From Roseibium algicola (GTDB lineage: Bacteria > Pseudomonadota > Alphaproteobacteria > Rhizobiales > Stappiaceae), in the NCBI RefSeq assembly GCF_001999245.1, contig NZ_CP019630.1:1674001-1738000 (forward strand): a stretch of 64,000 nucleotides of DNA, written 5' to 3'. Shown piece by piece: positions 35,808-45,398 of this stretch. Both the position numbers and the translations under genes were made by a program. The first letter of the stretch is position 1; every line of letters begins with the position of its first letter. A model generated the notes under the pieces. The model did not search any database. It saw only the letters and a program-made list of their open reading frames with translations, and was not told the DNA's origin.

Positions 35808-38279
35808 ATGTCCTCTGCCCCAGCCTTCGCGGCACCACTGCCGATCGACGGTGTCCTGCCGGAGCTTCTGGCAACGCTTGATACAGGGCTGAACGCGGTT
35901 CTTGTTGCCGAACCGGGCGCGGGCAAGACGACCCGCGTGCCGCTGGCTCTTTTGAACGCGACCTGGCGCGGCGACGGCAAGATCCTGGTGCTGGAACCGA
36001 GACGTCTTGCTGCCCGTGCCGCTGCACGCCGGATGGCAGCCGAACTTGGCGAAAAGCCCGGCGAGACCGTCGGCTACCGTGTGCGCATGGAAACGAAAGT
36101 CAGCGCCCGTACCCGGATCGAGGTCATCACGGAAGGTGTATTCACTCGACTGATCCTGGACGATCCGGAACTGACGGGCGTTGCCGCCATTCTCTTTGAC
36201 GAATTTCACGAACGCTCGCTTGACGGCGACCTCGGGCTGGCGCTGGCGCTGGATGTGCAGGCTGCACTGCGCGACGACCTGCGTCTGCTGCCGATGTCCG
36301 CAACGCTCGATGCTGCAGGAATTTCAGCCCTGCTTGGCGACGCGCCGGTTATCGAAAGCACGGGGCGCAGCTACCCGGTTGAAACGCGTTACCTGGGGCG
36401 AACACCCAACGAGCGCATCGAACCGCAGATGGTGAGGGCGATCCGGCAGGCTCTTTCTGAAGAAACAGGTTCCATGCTGGTGTTTCTGCCCGGCCAGGGC
36501 GAAATCCGCCGCACCGCTGAGATGCTGGAGGGCAAGCTCCCTGCCGGCTGCCAGGTGGCACCACTTTACGGCGGACTGGACGCCAAAGCCCAGGACGCAG
36601 CCATTCGGCCGGCCGATGCCGGCAGCCGCAAGATCGTGCTGGCCAGTGCCATCGCACAGACCTCGCTGACCATCGAAGGTGTGCGTGTCGTTATCGACAG
36701 CGGTCTGGCACGGGTGCCGAAATATGAACCGCAGACCGGACTGACCCGGCTGGAAACCGTGCGCGTCTCCCGCGCTTCCGCTGATCAGCGACGAGGCCGC
36801 GCCGGACGTACCGAGCCCGGTGTCTGCTACAGGCTCTGGGACGAAGCCCAGACCGTGGCCCTGCCACAGGCAGAGGCTCCGGAAATCCTGGAAGCGGATC
36901 TCACCGGCCTGGTGCTGGACCTGGCGGCCTGGGGGACGCTCGATCCGGCAGCCCTCGCCTTTGCCGACCAGCCCCCACTTGCGGCCTGGAGCGAAGCGAA
37001 GCTTCTGCTTCAGGATCTGCACGCTCTGGATGACCACGGACGTCTGACCAATGACGGCAAGGCACTGGCGAAACTCCCGCTGCATCCACGCCTGGCCCAC
37101 ATGGTGATCGAAGGTGTTGCCCGCGATCTCGGCTTTACCGCCGCGATGATCGCGCTGGTGCTGTCCGAACCGGGTCTTGGCGGCCGGGATCCCGACCTGC
37201 GTGCGCGTTTGCAGGCTTTGCGCCACGACAAGAGCCAACGTGTAAAAGACGGCCGCCAACTTGCCGAGCGCTGGCTGAAGCAGGCAGGCGGCACAGGCAG
37301 GGAGATAGATCCGGAAAGCGCCGGACTTCTGCTCGCCCTTGCCTATCCTGACCGGGTGGCCCAGCAGCGCGGGCAGACAGGACGCTTCCGCCTTGCGAAC
37401 GGCCGTGGCGCAGAATTGGAGGCGGAACATGCCCTTTCCCGGCAAGCCTTCCTGACTGTTGCCGATACTCAGGGCAAGGCGGCAAGCGGGCGTATCCAGC
37501 TCTGCGCGCCAATTTCCAAATCCGATATCGAAGACCTGTTTGCTGCAGACATCGTCGAGCAGGATGAAGTCCAGTTGACAGGAGATGGTGCGCTGAAGGC
37601 GCGGCGTGTCACCCGCTACAAGGCGGTTGAACTGAAGTCCGTCCAGATCCAGTCAGCAGATCCGGCAGCTGTCGAACGGGCCCTGATTGCCGAGATCCGC
37701 CGGCGCGGCGTCTCCCGCCTGCCCTGGAGCAAGGAACAGGAACGGCTGAAGAAACGTGTCGCCTATGCCCGGGAGAACGGCGCGCAGGATCTGCCGGACC
37801 TTTCCGACGGCACCTTGACGGAAACCCTGGAAACCTGGCTGCAGCCCTATCTCGCCGGCTGCACGAGCCTTGCCGCAATCGATACCGCCGTGCTGGGCAA
37901 CGCGCTTGCGGCGCTCCTGCCCTATGATGCATCTGCACGGCTGGACAACCTTGCCCCCTCGCACTTCACGGCCCCGACAGGCAGCAAGGTGCCGATCGAC
38001 TATGGTGCGGCCGCAGGTCCGACGCTTTCCATTCGCGTGCAGGAACTCTTCGGCCTCAAGGATCATCCGAGCGTCTGTGACGGCAGACTGCCGCTGATCC
38101 TGGAACTACTCTCCCCGGCACAGCGCCCGATCCAGATCACGAAGGATCTCCCCGGCTTCTGGCAGGGTTCCTGGGCGGATGTGAAAGCCGACATGAAAGG
38201 CCGCTACCCCAGGCACCCCTGGCCGGACGACCCGACCGCAGCCGAGGCAACGCGCAGGGCGAAGCCGCGGGGAACCTAG
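35808..38279 (+). CDS. hrpB: ATP-dependent helicase HrpB
   Basis: This 823-residue DEAH-box type RNA helicase has Walker A EPGAGKTTRVPLALL near residue 34, DEFHERSLDGDLGLAL in place of DEAH as is normal for HrpB, SAT in LLPMSATLD, and motif VI DQRRGRAGRTEPGVCYRLW. A C-terminal HrpB-specific region ends KADMKGRYPRHPWPDDP. Cytoplasmic; its RNA target is not clear. It is the last gene of the mgsA-glk operon, with no obvious functional tie. Confidence 0.95.
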   Translation: MSSAPAFAAPLPIDGVLPELLATLDTGLNAVLVAEPGAGKTTRVPLALLNATWRGDGKILVLEPRRLAARAAARRMAAELGEKPGETVGYRVRMETKVSARTRIEVITEGVFTRLILDDPELTGVAAILFDEFHERSLDGDLGLALALDVQAALRDDLRLLPMSATLDAAGISALLGDAPVIESTGRSYPVETRYLGRTPNERIEPQMVRAIRQALSEETGSMLVFLPGQGEIRRTAEMLEGKLPAGCQVAPLYGGLDAKAQDAAIRPADAGSRKIVLASAIAQTSLTIEGVRVVIDSGLARVPKYEPQTGLTRLETVRVSRASADQRRGRAGRTEPGVCYRLWDEAQTVALPQAEAPEILEADLTGLVLDLAAWGTLDPAALAFADQPPLAAWSEAKLLLQDLHALDDHGRLTNDGKALAKLPLHPRLAHMVIEGVARDLGFTAAMIALVLSEPGLGGRDPDLRARLQALRHDKSQRVKDGRQLAERWLKQAGGTGREIDPESAGLLLALAYPDRVAQQRGQTGRFRLANGRGAELEAEHALSRQAFLTVADTQGKAASGRIQLCAPISKSDIEDLFAADIVEQDEVQLTGDGALKARRVTRYKAVELKSVQIQSADPAAVERALIAEIRRRGVSRLPWSKEQERLKKRVAYARENGAQDLPDLSDGTLTETLETWLQPYLAGCTSLAAIDTAVLGNALAALLPYDASARLDNLAPSHFTAPTGSKVPIDYGAAAGPTLSIRVQELFGLKDHPSVCDGRLPLILELLSPAQRPIQITKDLPGFWQGSWADVKADMKGRYPRHPWPDDPTAAEATRRAKPRGT

Positions 38280-38594
38280 CTCCGCATTTCAGCCTCGCAC
38301 GGCCTTCCCTTCAGGAGAGAAAACGGCATGAATCCCGTGGTCGAACTATGGGAAGACACAGGAGGGACTGACGCTTCAGAAGTCCCCTGTCCCGCGACCT
38401 GCCGCAGCCGAGTCCTCCTCCCCCTTGTGGGGAGGGGTTAGGGGTGGGGGTATGAAGCCCCGGCCCTAGTTACCGCTTTGCGGTTCACCCCCATCCCTAC
38501 CCCTTCCCCACAAGGGGGAAGGGAACCGGTCCGTATATGGGCGAAACCCAGGTTGCAAATCGGACTATGCTTAGCTCCGAGAAGGCCTTGGCCC
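38280..38594. other. Intergenic region after hrpB
   Basis: This 315-base gap between convergent hrpB and putA holds a possible 37-codon frame (38328-38441), an inverted repeat ACAGG/CCTGT with inner GGACT/AGTCC arms (38358-38390) and a long palindromic repeat (38417-38524). No other gene is seen. Confidence 0.5.
38417..38524. repeat. Long inverted repeat with GC-rich arms
   Basis: The arms at 38417-38451 and 38487-38524 are near-perfect inverted copies of about 35 bases, beginning CCCCCTTGTGGGGA, separated by a 35-base loop that has its own small hairpin (ACCGCTTTGCGGT). This looks like a mobile-type palindromic intergenic element of the kind common in alphaproteobacteria; it could also stop transcription from both sides. 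Confidence 0.65.
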
Positions 38595-41500
38595 TCAATC
38601 GTCCGAGGCTGCCACCAGGCTGGCGTTACCGCCGGCAGCGGCCGTGTTGATGGAGACCACCTGTTCCAGGGCAAACCGGGTCAGGTAGGCCGGGCCGCCG
38701 GCCTTGGGGCCGGTGCCGGACAGGCCGGAGCCGCCGAAGGGCTGGGTGCCGACAACCGCGCCGATGGTGTTGCGGTTGACATAGACATTGCCGACAGAGA
38801 GCCGGTCAACCACCTTCTTCACCGTTGCATCAATACGGCTGTGAACACCGAGTGTCAGACCGTAGCCGGTACCGGCAATCTGGTTCAGCACCTTGTCCAG
38901 GTCGCCCGCCTTGTATCGAACCACATGCAGGACAGGTCCGAAGACTTCCCGGGTCAGGGCCTCGGCCTTGTCCAGCTCGATGATGTGCGGGGCAACCCAG
39001 GAGCCATTGGCCAGCTTCCCGTGCGGCGTCTTGCCGGCATAGCGCAGTTTCTGGCTCTCCTTCATGTCGTCGACATGGGAGAGAATGTTGTCGCGTGCTT
39101 CCTCATCAATCACCGGACCGATGTCTGTCGACGGCAGCCGCGGGTCGCCCAGGCTGAGTTCTTTCGCTGCGCCTTCCAGCATGTCCAGCAGATGATCGGC
39201 GACGTCTTCCTGCACATAAAGCAAACGCAGTGCCGAGCAGCGCTGACCGGCGGAGCGAAAGGCGGACATCATGACGTCATCGCAGACCTGTTCCGGCAGA
39301 GCCGTCGCGTCGACGATCATCGCGTTGATCCCGCCCGTTTCGGCAACGAGCGGAACGATCGGGCCGCGTTTTGCGGCCAGCGTGCCGTTGATCAGCCAGG
39401 CGGTTTCGGTCGATCCGGTAAAGGCCACCCCGGCAACAGCCGGATGGGACGTCAGCGCCGCACCGACATCGCCTTCTCCCGGGAGCAGGTAAAAGACATC
39501 TTCCGGGACACCGGCCTGATACATCAGCTTGGCCGTTTCATAAGCGATCAGCGGTGTCTGTTCCGCGGGCTTGGCGATGACGGCGTTGCCCGCCATCAAA
39601 GCTGCGCTGACCTGACCGAGGAAGATCGCCAGCGGGAAGTTCCAGGGAGAAATGCAGACGAAGACGCCGCGGCCACGATAGCGGTAGCGGTTTTCCTCGC
39701 CTGTCGGTCCGGGCATCAGCTTGCCTTCACCGAAAAGGTTTCTGGCTTCGGCCGCGTAGTATCGGCAGAAGTCGACTGCCTCGCGGATTTCGGCAATGCC
39801 ATCGGTCAGGCACTTGCCGGCTTCCAATGAGAGGATCGTCATCAGACGGTCCCGGTTGGCCTCCAGCAGGTCGCCAACCTTGTCGATGGCAGCTGCCCGC
39901 TCTTCAACCGGTCTGCGCGACCATTTCTCGAACCCCTTCTGGGCATTTTCGACAGCAAGGCGGGCCGTTTCGCTGTCCGCGAAGCGCACCGTGCCGACCT
40001 TGGTCGAGCCGTCCATCGGGGCAAACACCGGATTGGCGTCGCCCGACGGTTTCAGCCCCGCTCCAAGCGGGGCGGCTTCGGTGAACGGTGCTGTGGTTTT
40101 CGCCATGCCGGACGTCAGCAAATTGCGTTCTGCCGCACAGCCGAATTCCACGCCGTCGGAATTTTGCCGGCTATCACCGTAAAGGTCCTTCGGCAGCGGG
40201 ATCGAACGGTTGATGGAATGGTGGCCGCTATCCAGCAGTTCCTTCGGCCGCTTGAGCATCTTTTCAACCGGCACGGAGGCATCGCCCACGATGGTGACGA
40301 AGGAGGAGTTGGCACCGTTTTCCAGAAGGCGGCGGACGAGATAGGCCAAGAGGTCCTTGTGACCACCGACCGGGGCATAGATCCGGCACGGGAAGCCGTC
40401 GCGTTCGACAACGGATTTGTAAAGGCTTTCGCCCATGCCGTGCAGGCGCTGGAACTCGTACCCTTCCGCCTTGCCACCGGAGAGTTCGATGATCTGGGCA
40501 ACTGTCAGTGCGTTGTGGGTGGCGAACTGCGGGTAGAGCACATCCCGTGCCGCCAGCATCCGCTTGGCGCAGCACAGATAGGACAGATCCGTCGCCGCCT
40601 TGCGCGAGAACACCGGATAGCCTTCCGCGCCGCCTTCCTGAGCGTGCTTGATTTCCGTATCCCAATAGGCGCCCTTTACGAGACGCACCATCAGTTTGCG
40701 GTTGGTCTTGCGGGCTGCGTTGACCAGCCAGTCGATCACGTGAATGCCGCGCTTCTGATAGGCCTGAACCGCCAGTCCAAAGCCATCCCAGCCCTCGGTG
40801 ACCGGATCGGTCAGCATGGCCGCGATGATATCCAGAGAGATCTCCAGCCGGTCGGCTTCTTCAGCGTCGACGGTGAAGTTCAGGTTGTGGTCCTTGGCCA
40901 TCTGCGCCAGTTCGCGCAACTTCGGCAGGAGTTCGTCGCGCACGCGTTCGCCGTTGACGGCCTGATAGCGCGGATGCAGCGCGGAAAGCTTCACCGAAAT
41001 ACCCGGACGGTCCGGCAGCTGCTTGTCACCGGCGGCCTTGCCGATGGCGGCAATCGCCTTGGCATAGGACTGGAAGTAACGCTCTGCATCCTTCTGGGTA
41101 CGCGCTCCCTCGCCCAGCATGTCATAGGAATAGCGATAGCCCTTCGCTTCCTGGGTCCTGGCGCGTTCCAGAGCCTTTTGGATGGTTTCGCCAAGCACGA
41201 ACTGATGACCGAGCAGGCGCATCGCCTTGCGGGTTGCCATGCGCACGGTCGGCATGCCCATGCGCTTGACGAGGCTCGACAGGATCGACTGGGGCGTGTC
41301 GCCCGGATGCAGCAGACGAGAGGTGACGCCCAGCGCCCAGGAAGAGGCGGAGACAAGCCAGGTGTCGGATTTCGGGCCTGAGAGATCATCGAAGCGGGCT
41401 GCCGCCAGCTTGTCTTCGATCAGCTTGTCCGCGGTCTTTGCGTCAGGAACGCGCAGCAGCGCTTCTGCCAGCACCATCATGGCCAGGCCTTCACGGGTGG

Positions 41501-41735
41501 TCAGACCGAATTCGCGCATGAAGTCTTCCACGCCGCCGAGACCGACCTGGACCGAGCGCATGTCCTGAATATAACCGCGGGTGCGCTGGTCGATCAGTTT
41601 CTCCACCACGGGGTCGGTGTTGGCTTCCTTTAGAAGCGCTTCGACAAGCGTCTTGTCATCGGGGGCGTAAGCCGGGCGAAATGGCTCGAGTTCGGTCGAA
41701 TTGATTGTCTTCATGGCTGCAACAGTTGCGGTCAT
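38595..41735 (-). CDS. putA: Bifunctional proline dehydrogenase/P5C dehydrogenase PutA
   Basis: This 1046-residue flavoenzyme oxidises proline to glutamate. The N-terminal proline dehydrogenase barrel shows DAEEADRLEISLDIIA and RLVKGAYWDTEIKHAQ; the C-terminal aldehyde dehydrogenase domain shows ISPWNFPLAIFLGQVSAAL, FTGSTETA, catalytic Glu in VAETGGINAMI and catalytic Cys in SAGQRCSALRL. There is no ribbon-helix-helix DNA-binding domain, so it cannot be an autogenous repressor; regulation is probably by the divergent Lrp-type gene. GGGAGG lies before the ATG. Confidence 0.97.
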   Translation of the reverse strand: MTATVAAMKTINSTELEPFRPAYAPDDKTLVEALLKEANTDPVVEKLIDQRTRGYIQDMRSVQVGLGGVEDFMREFGLTTREGLAMMVLAEALLRVPDAKTADKLIEDKLAAARFDDLSGPKSDTWLVSASSWALGVTSRLLHPGDTPQSILSSLVKRMGMPTVRMATRKAMRLLGHQFVLGETIQKALERARTQEAKGYRYSYDMLGEGARTQKDAERYFQSYAKAIAAIGKAAGDKQLPDRPGISVKLSALHPRYQAVNGERVRDELLPKLRELAQMAKDHNLNFTVDAEEADRLEISLDIIAAMLTDPVTEGWDGFGLAVQAYQKRGIHVIDWLVNAARKTNRKLMVRLVKGAYWDTEIKHAQEGGAEGYPVFSRKAATDLSYLCCAKRMLAARDVLYPQFATHNALTVAQIIELSGGKAEGYEFQRLHGMGESLYKSVVERDGFPCRIYAPVGGHKDLLAYLVRRLLENGANSSFVTIVGDASVPVEKMLKRPKELLDSGHHSINRSIPLPKDLYGDSRQNSDGVEFGCAAERNLLTSGMAKTTAPFTEAAPLGAGLKPSGDANPVFAPMDGSTKVGTVRFADSETARLAVENAQKGFEKWSRRPVEERAAAIDKVGDLLEANRDRLMTILSLEAGKCLTDGIAEIREAVDFCRYYAAEARNLFGEGKLMPGPTGEENRYRYRGRGVFVCISPWNFPLAIFLGQVSAALMAGNAVIAKPAEQTPLIAYETAKLMYQAGVPEDVFYLLPGEGDVGAALTSHPAVAGVAFTGSTETAWLINGTLAAKRGPIVPLVAETGGINAMIVDATALPEQVCDDVMMSAFRSAGQRCSALRLLYVQEDVADHLLDMLEGAAKELSLGDPRLPSTDIGPVIDEEARDNILSHVDDMKESQKLRYAGKTPHGKLANGSWVAPHIIELDKAEALTREVFGPVLHVVRYKAGDLDKVLNQIAGTGYGLTLGVHSRIDATVKKVVDRLSVGNVYVNRNTIGAVVGTQPFGGSGLSGTGPKAGGPAYLTRFALEQVVSINTAAAGGNASLVAASDD

Positions 41736-41752
41736 GAGAGCCTCCCAAAGGG

Positions 41753-41766
41753 GCCCCGCGGGGCCA
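41753..41766. promoter_or_regulatory. Perfect 14-base palindrome before putA
   Basis: GGCCCCGCGGGGCC is a perfect palindrome 18 bases upstream of the putA start and just before its ribosome site. It may mask that site in the mRNA or serve as an operator in the 141-base gap shared with putR. Confidence 0.4.
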
Positions 41767-41876
41767 GGTCACTAGATGCCTCCAAAATATCTTGAATCGA
41801 AGTCCGCTTTTCGCTGTTTTTGAAGCCAATCTCCGTGTATTTCTCTGCAAATTTCTTTTTTCTAGGGAAATTCGCC

Positions 41877-42332
41877 ATGCTTGATGCAACAGACCGGAGG
41901 ATTCTGAAGGTTCTCCAACAGGACGGCCGCATTACCAATACGGACCTTGCCGAACGGGTGCATCTTTCGGCAACCGCGACCGCCGAACGCATGAAGCGGC
42001 TGGTGCGCGAAGGGTACATCGAGCACTTCTCCGCCAGCCTCAATCCGAAGATGGTGGACCGGGGTTTGCTGGTCTTCGTCGAAATCCGGCTTGACCGCAC
42101 CTCACCGGAAATTTTCGACGCCTTCAAGATTGCCGTCGAACGTTCGACCGACATCATGGAATGTCACATGGTGGCAGGCGGCTTCGACTACCTCATGAAA
42201 AGCCGCGTCAAGGACATGGAAGCCTATCGGGCCTTCCTGTCTGATGTGGTTTTGGCGCTGCCAGGCGTGCGTGAAACACATACTTACGCCGTCATGGAAG
42301 AGATCAAGGACACCCATATCTTGCCGGTCTGA
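41877..42332 (+). CDS. putR: Lrp/AsnC-family regulator, PutR-like
   Basis: This 151-residue regulator has an N-terminal winged helix (LDATDRRILKVLQQDGRITN, TDLAERVHLSATATAERMK) and a C-terminal RAM domain with MVAGGFDYLMKSRVKDME and LPGVRETHTYAVMEEIK. It is divergent from putA; Lrp-type activators of this arrangement (PutR) respond to proline. The ATG at 41877 follows AGGGAA; a frame to 41820 is open but adds non-family residues. Confidence 0.9.
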   Translation: MLDATDRRILKVLQQDGRITNTDLAERVHLSATATAERMKRLVREGYIEHFSASLNPKMVDRGLLVFVEIRLDRTSPEIFDAFKIAVERSTDIMECHMVAGGFDYLMKSRVKDMEAYRAFLSDVVLALPGVRETHTYAVMEEIKDTHILPV

Positions 42333-42452
42333 TTTGCGCTGGAACCTAACGGACACGAACACTCATCGTTCACAAAGCCTTGTCTTGACCATGCCATGCG
42401 CCTTGCGCGAGGGAACGAGGACCGGACACGATCCGCAACAGGGGAAATTCTG

Positions 42453-43676
42453 ATGAAACGCATGCTTGCCGCAACGCTTGGTCTTCTCGGATCACTGATG
42501 GCACCGGTGGCTGCTTCTGCACAGGAAGCGGCCAATGATCCGGCGTGGCAGGCAGTGCTGGATGAGGCCAGAGGCGAGACCGTTTATTTCCACGCCTGGG
42601 GCGGCGAGCCGCGCATCAACGCCTATATCGCCTGGGCTGCCCGGGAAGTGGCAAATGAATTTGACGTTCGCGTGCTTCAGGTGAAGGTCAGTGACACCGC
42701 ATCTGTGGTCTCACAGGTGCTTGCCGAAAAATCGGTTGGCAAGGTCTCTGGCGGCGCGGTCGATCTGGTCTGGATCAACGGCGAAAATTTCGCGGCCATG
42801 AAGGAACAGGGGCTGCTGGCAGCACCTGGATGGGCGCAGACGTTGCCGAACTGGGATTACGTCGACGTGGAAAACAAGCCGACGGTCGTCCAGGATTTCA
42901 CCGTGCCTACGGATGGCCAGGAAAGCCCGTGGGGGATGGCCAAGCTCGTGTTCATGTATGACAGTGCCCGCCTGGACACCCCACCTGCGACGCTCGATGC
43001 GCTGCTGAGCTACGCCAAGGCGAACCCGGGCCGATTTGCCTATCCGCAACCGCCCAATTTCTATGGCACGACCTTTCTGAAACAGGTTCTCGTCAGCACG
43101 GTTCCGGACAAGGCCGCTCTGACGAAACCGGTGGATGAAGCCCGCTTCGAAGAAATGACTGCACCGTTGTTTGCCTATCTGGACGCATTGAACGGCTCGC
43201 TCTGGCGCCAGGGCCGCGCTTTCCCGAAGGATGCAGCGCATATGCGCCAGCTGCTTGCCGACGGAGAACTGGATATTGCATTTTCCTTCAATCCGTCCGA
43301 TGCCTCGAGCGCAATTGCCAACGGCGAACAGCCGCCCAGCGTGCGCACCTTCGTTCTGGATGGCGGCACCATCGGCAACACCCACTTCGTTGCAATTCCG
43401 TTCAACAGTTCCAGCCAGGCAGGCGCCAAGGTCTTCGCCAACTTCCTGTTGTCACCCGCGGCACAGGCTCGCAAGCAGGATCCCGGTATCTGGGGCGACC
43501 CGACAGTTCTGAACGTTGCCGGACTGCCTGAAACCGAAAAGGTTCTCTTCGATACACTCGACCTTGGGCCTGCGACCTTGACGCCCGAACAGCTCGGCCC
43601 GGTCCTGCCGGAACCGCATCCGAGCTGGGTCAGTGCGCTTGAAGAGGCCTGGACCACCCGCTACGGCGCCGAGTGA
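42453..43676 (+). CDS. YnjB-like ABC transporter substrate-binding protein
   Basis: This 407-residue periplasmic protein has a signal peptide (cleaved near ASAQ) and an extracellular solute-binding fold of the YnjB type, with ETVYFHAWGGEPRINAYIAW near residue 40, GGAVDLVWINGENFAAMK and PWGMAKLVFMYDSARL. It is the first gene of a three-gene ABC importer. Ligand unknown; YnjB relatives are sometimes annotated for thiamine, but I see no TPP riboswitch upstream. The ATG at 42453 follows GGGG. Confidence 0.9.
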   Translation: MKRMLAATLGLLGSLMAPVAASAQEAANDPAWQAVLDEARGETVYFHAWGGEPRINAYIAWAAREVANEFDVRVLQVKVSDTASVVSQVLAEKSVGKVSGGAVDLVWINGENFAAMKEQGLLAAPGWAQTLPNWDYVDVENKPTVVQDFTVPTDGQESPWGMAKLVFMYDSARLDTPPATLDALLSYAKANPGRFAYPQPPNFYGTTFLKQVLVSTVPDKAALTKPVDEARFEEMTAPLFAYLDALNGSLWRQGRAFPKDAAHMRQLLADGELDIAFSFNPSDASSAIANGEQPPSVRTFVLDGGTIGNTHFVAIPFNSSSQAGAKVFANFLLSPAAQARKQDPGIWGDPTVLNVAGLPETEKVLFDTLDLGPATLTPEQLGPVLPEPHPSWVSALEEAWTTRYGAE

Positions 43677-43686
43677 GCCGGAGTAC

Positions 43687-45390
43687 GTGGCAACCCAGCC
43701 GAAAGCCGTCCCGGCCATACCGATCATCCTTGTGTCGGTTCTTCTGGCCGGGCCGGTTCTTGCCGGCCTGGCGGGTACGATCCTGCCTGCCATCGGTTAC
43801 CTGCCCGCGCTGGGCCACAACAGCTTCTCCCTTGAACCCGTCCGGCACCTGTTCCAACAACCCGGTCTGCTAACTTCCGTTTGGCTCAGTATTGCCACCG
43901 GCCTGACGGCCTCCGTCGCGTCGCTGGCGATCGTGCTCCTGTTCGTGGCAGGCTGGTCCGGAACGGCGGCGTTCCGGCGCCTGACCCGGTTTCTGTCGCC
44001 ACTGCTTTCGGTACCACACGCGGCGGCGGCCATCGGTCTTGCTTTTCTGATTGCGCCATCGGGATTTCTGGTTCGCCTCGTTTCGCCCTGGGCGACTGGC
44101 TGGACCAGGCCACCCGACGTTCTGATCCTCAACGATCCGTTCGGCATCGCCATGACGGTTGGTCTTGTCGCCAAGGAAGTGCCTTTTCTGTTCCTGATGA
44201 CGCTCGCCGCGCTAAACCGCCCTCACGTTCAGGAGTATTTCAAGGCAGGTGCCAGCCTTGGCTATGGCCGTGTCGCAACCTTCTTCAAGATCGTTCTGCC
44301 GCAGATCTACCCGCTCATCCGCCTGCCGGTGCTGGCAGTGGTCGCCTATGCCACATCCGTCGTTGATGTCGCCGCTATCCTTGGGCCAACGACACCGGCT
44401 CCGCTCGCCCCGCGTCTCGTCAGCTGGATGAACGACCCGGATCTGACCAAACGTCTGATGGCATCTGCCGGGGCGTTGCTGCAACTTGCCGTCAGCGCGA
44501 CTGCTCTGGCCACCTATCTGGCAGGCGAACGGCTGGTCGCCTCGGCCTCCAGGCGTCGCCTCGTTACAGGGCATCGTCACTTGCGCGAGCGTGCGGCAAG
44601 ATATGGCGGACTTCTGGTGATGGTAATCATCATCGTGGCCATGATCCTCTCGCTTCTGCTGCTCGGGATCTGGTCTGCCGCCCGCTCATGGTGGTTTCCC
44701 TCCGTTCTGCCGCAGGTCTGGAATGTCATGCAAATGACCGACACGCTTGGCATGAGCCTCGGGCTACTCGGAACAACCGTCGCTCTGGCCTGTGCCTCCG
44801 CGCTTGTTGCAACAGCGCTGACACTTTGGGTTCTGGAAGCGCGTGATCACCGCAAGTCAGCCTCTTCGCGCCGCCTCAAGACACTCGTCTTCCTGCCGCT
44901 GCTGCTGCCGCAGATCAGCTTTCTGTTCGGTCTGCAGCTGCTTTTCCTGTCAGCGGATTTCAGCGGCACATTCTCCGCTGTTTTGCTGGCCCACCTGGTT
45001 TTCGTCCTGCCCTACGCCTTCCTTGCCTTGAGCGATCCCTGGGCCCGGCTCGATCCGCGCTTTGCCAAGGCCGCAGCCTCCATCGGCGCGTCGCGTGCCC
45101 GCATCTTCTGGCAGATCCGTTTGCCATTGCTGCTGCGGCCTGTTCTGGTAACGCTTGCAGTGGCAGCCGCGGTTTCCGTCGGCCAGTATCTGCCGACCTT
45201 GATGATCGGTGCCGGACGGGTCGCCACGGTCACGACCGAGAGTGTCGCCCTGGCCAGCGGCGGCAGCCGGCAGGCAACTGCGCTGCTGGCCCTGCTGCAA
45301 CTTGGCATACCACTGGCCGGATTTACGCTGGCCGCACTGTTACCGGCGTTGCTTCATCGCAACCGGGCCGCCATGCGGCTGGAAAGGTGA
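43687..45390 (+). CDS. YnjC-like fused two-domain ABC permease
   Basis: This 567-residue membrane protein carries two BPD_transp_1 permease halves in one chain, each with an EAA-like loop: EYFKAGASLGYGRVATFFKI in the first half and KAAASIGASRARIFWQIRLP in the second. About twelve hydrophobic segments are present. The GTG at 43687, ten bases after the binding-protein stop with GGAG near, is preferred to a GTG at 43633 that would overlap. It pairs with the next ATPase. Confidence 0.9.
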   Translation: MATQPKAVPAIPIILVSVLLAGPVLAGLAGTILPAIGYLPALGHNSFSLEPVRHLFQQPGLLTSVWLSIATGLTASVASLAIVLLFVAGWSGTAAFRRLTRFLSPLLSVPHAAAAIGLAFLIAPSGFLVRLVSPWATGWTRPPDVLILNDPFGIAMTVGLVAKEVPFLFLMTLAALNRPHVQEYFKAGASLGYGRVATFFKIVLPQIYPLIRLPVLAVVAYATSVVDVAAILGPTTPAPLAPRLVSWMNDPDLTKRLMASAGALLQLAVSATALATYLAGERLVASASRRRLVTGHRHLRERAARYGGLLVMVIIIVAMILSLLLLGIWSAARSWWFPSVLPQVWNVMQMTDTLGMSLGLLGTTVALACASALVATALTLWVLEARDHRKSASSRRLKTLVFLPLLLPQISFLFGLQLLFLSADFSGTFSAVLLAHLVFVLPYAFLALSDPWARLDPRFAKAAASIGASRARIFWQIRLPLLLRPVLVTLAVAAAVSVGQYLPTLMIGAGRVATVTTESVALASGGSRQATALLALLQLGIPLAGFTLAALLPALLHRNRAAMRLER

Positions 45391-45398
45391 GGCAAGCA

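Noticed and set aside
42333..42452. Possible TPP riboswitch before the YnjB-like gene
   Set aside because: The conserved CTGAGA and ACCTGA-type segments are absent.
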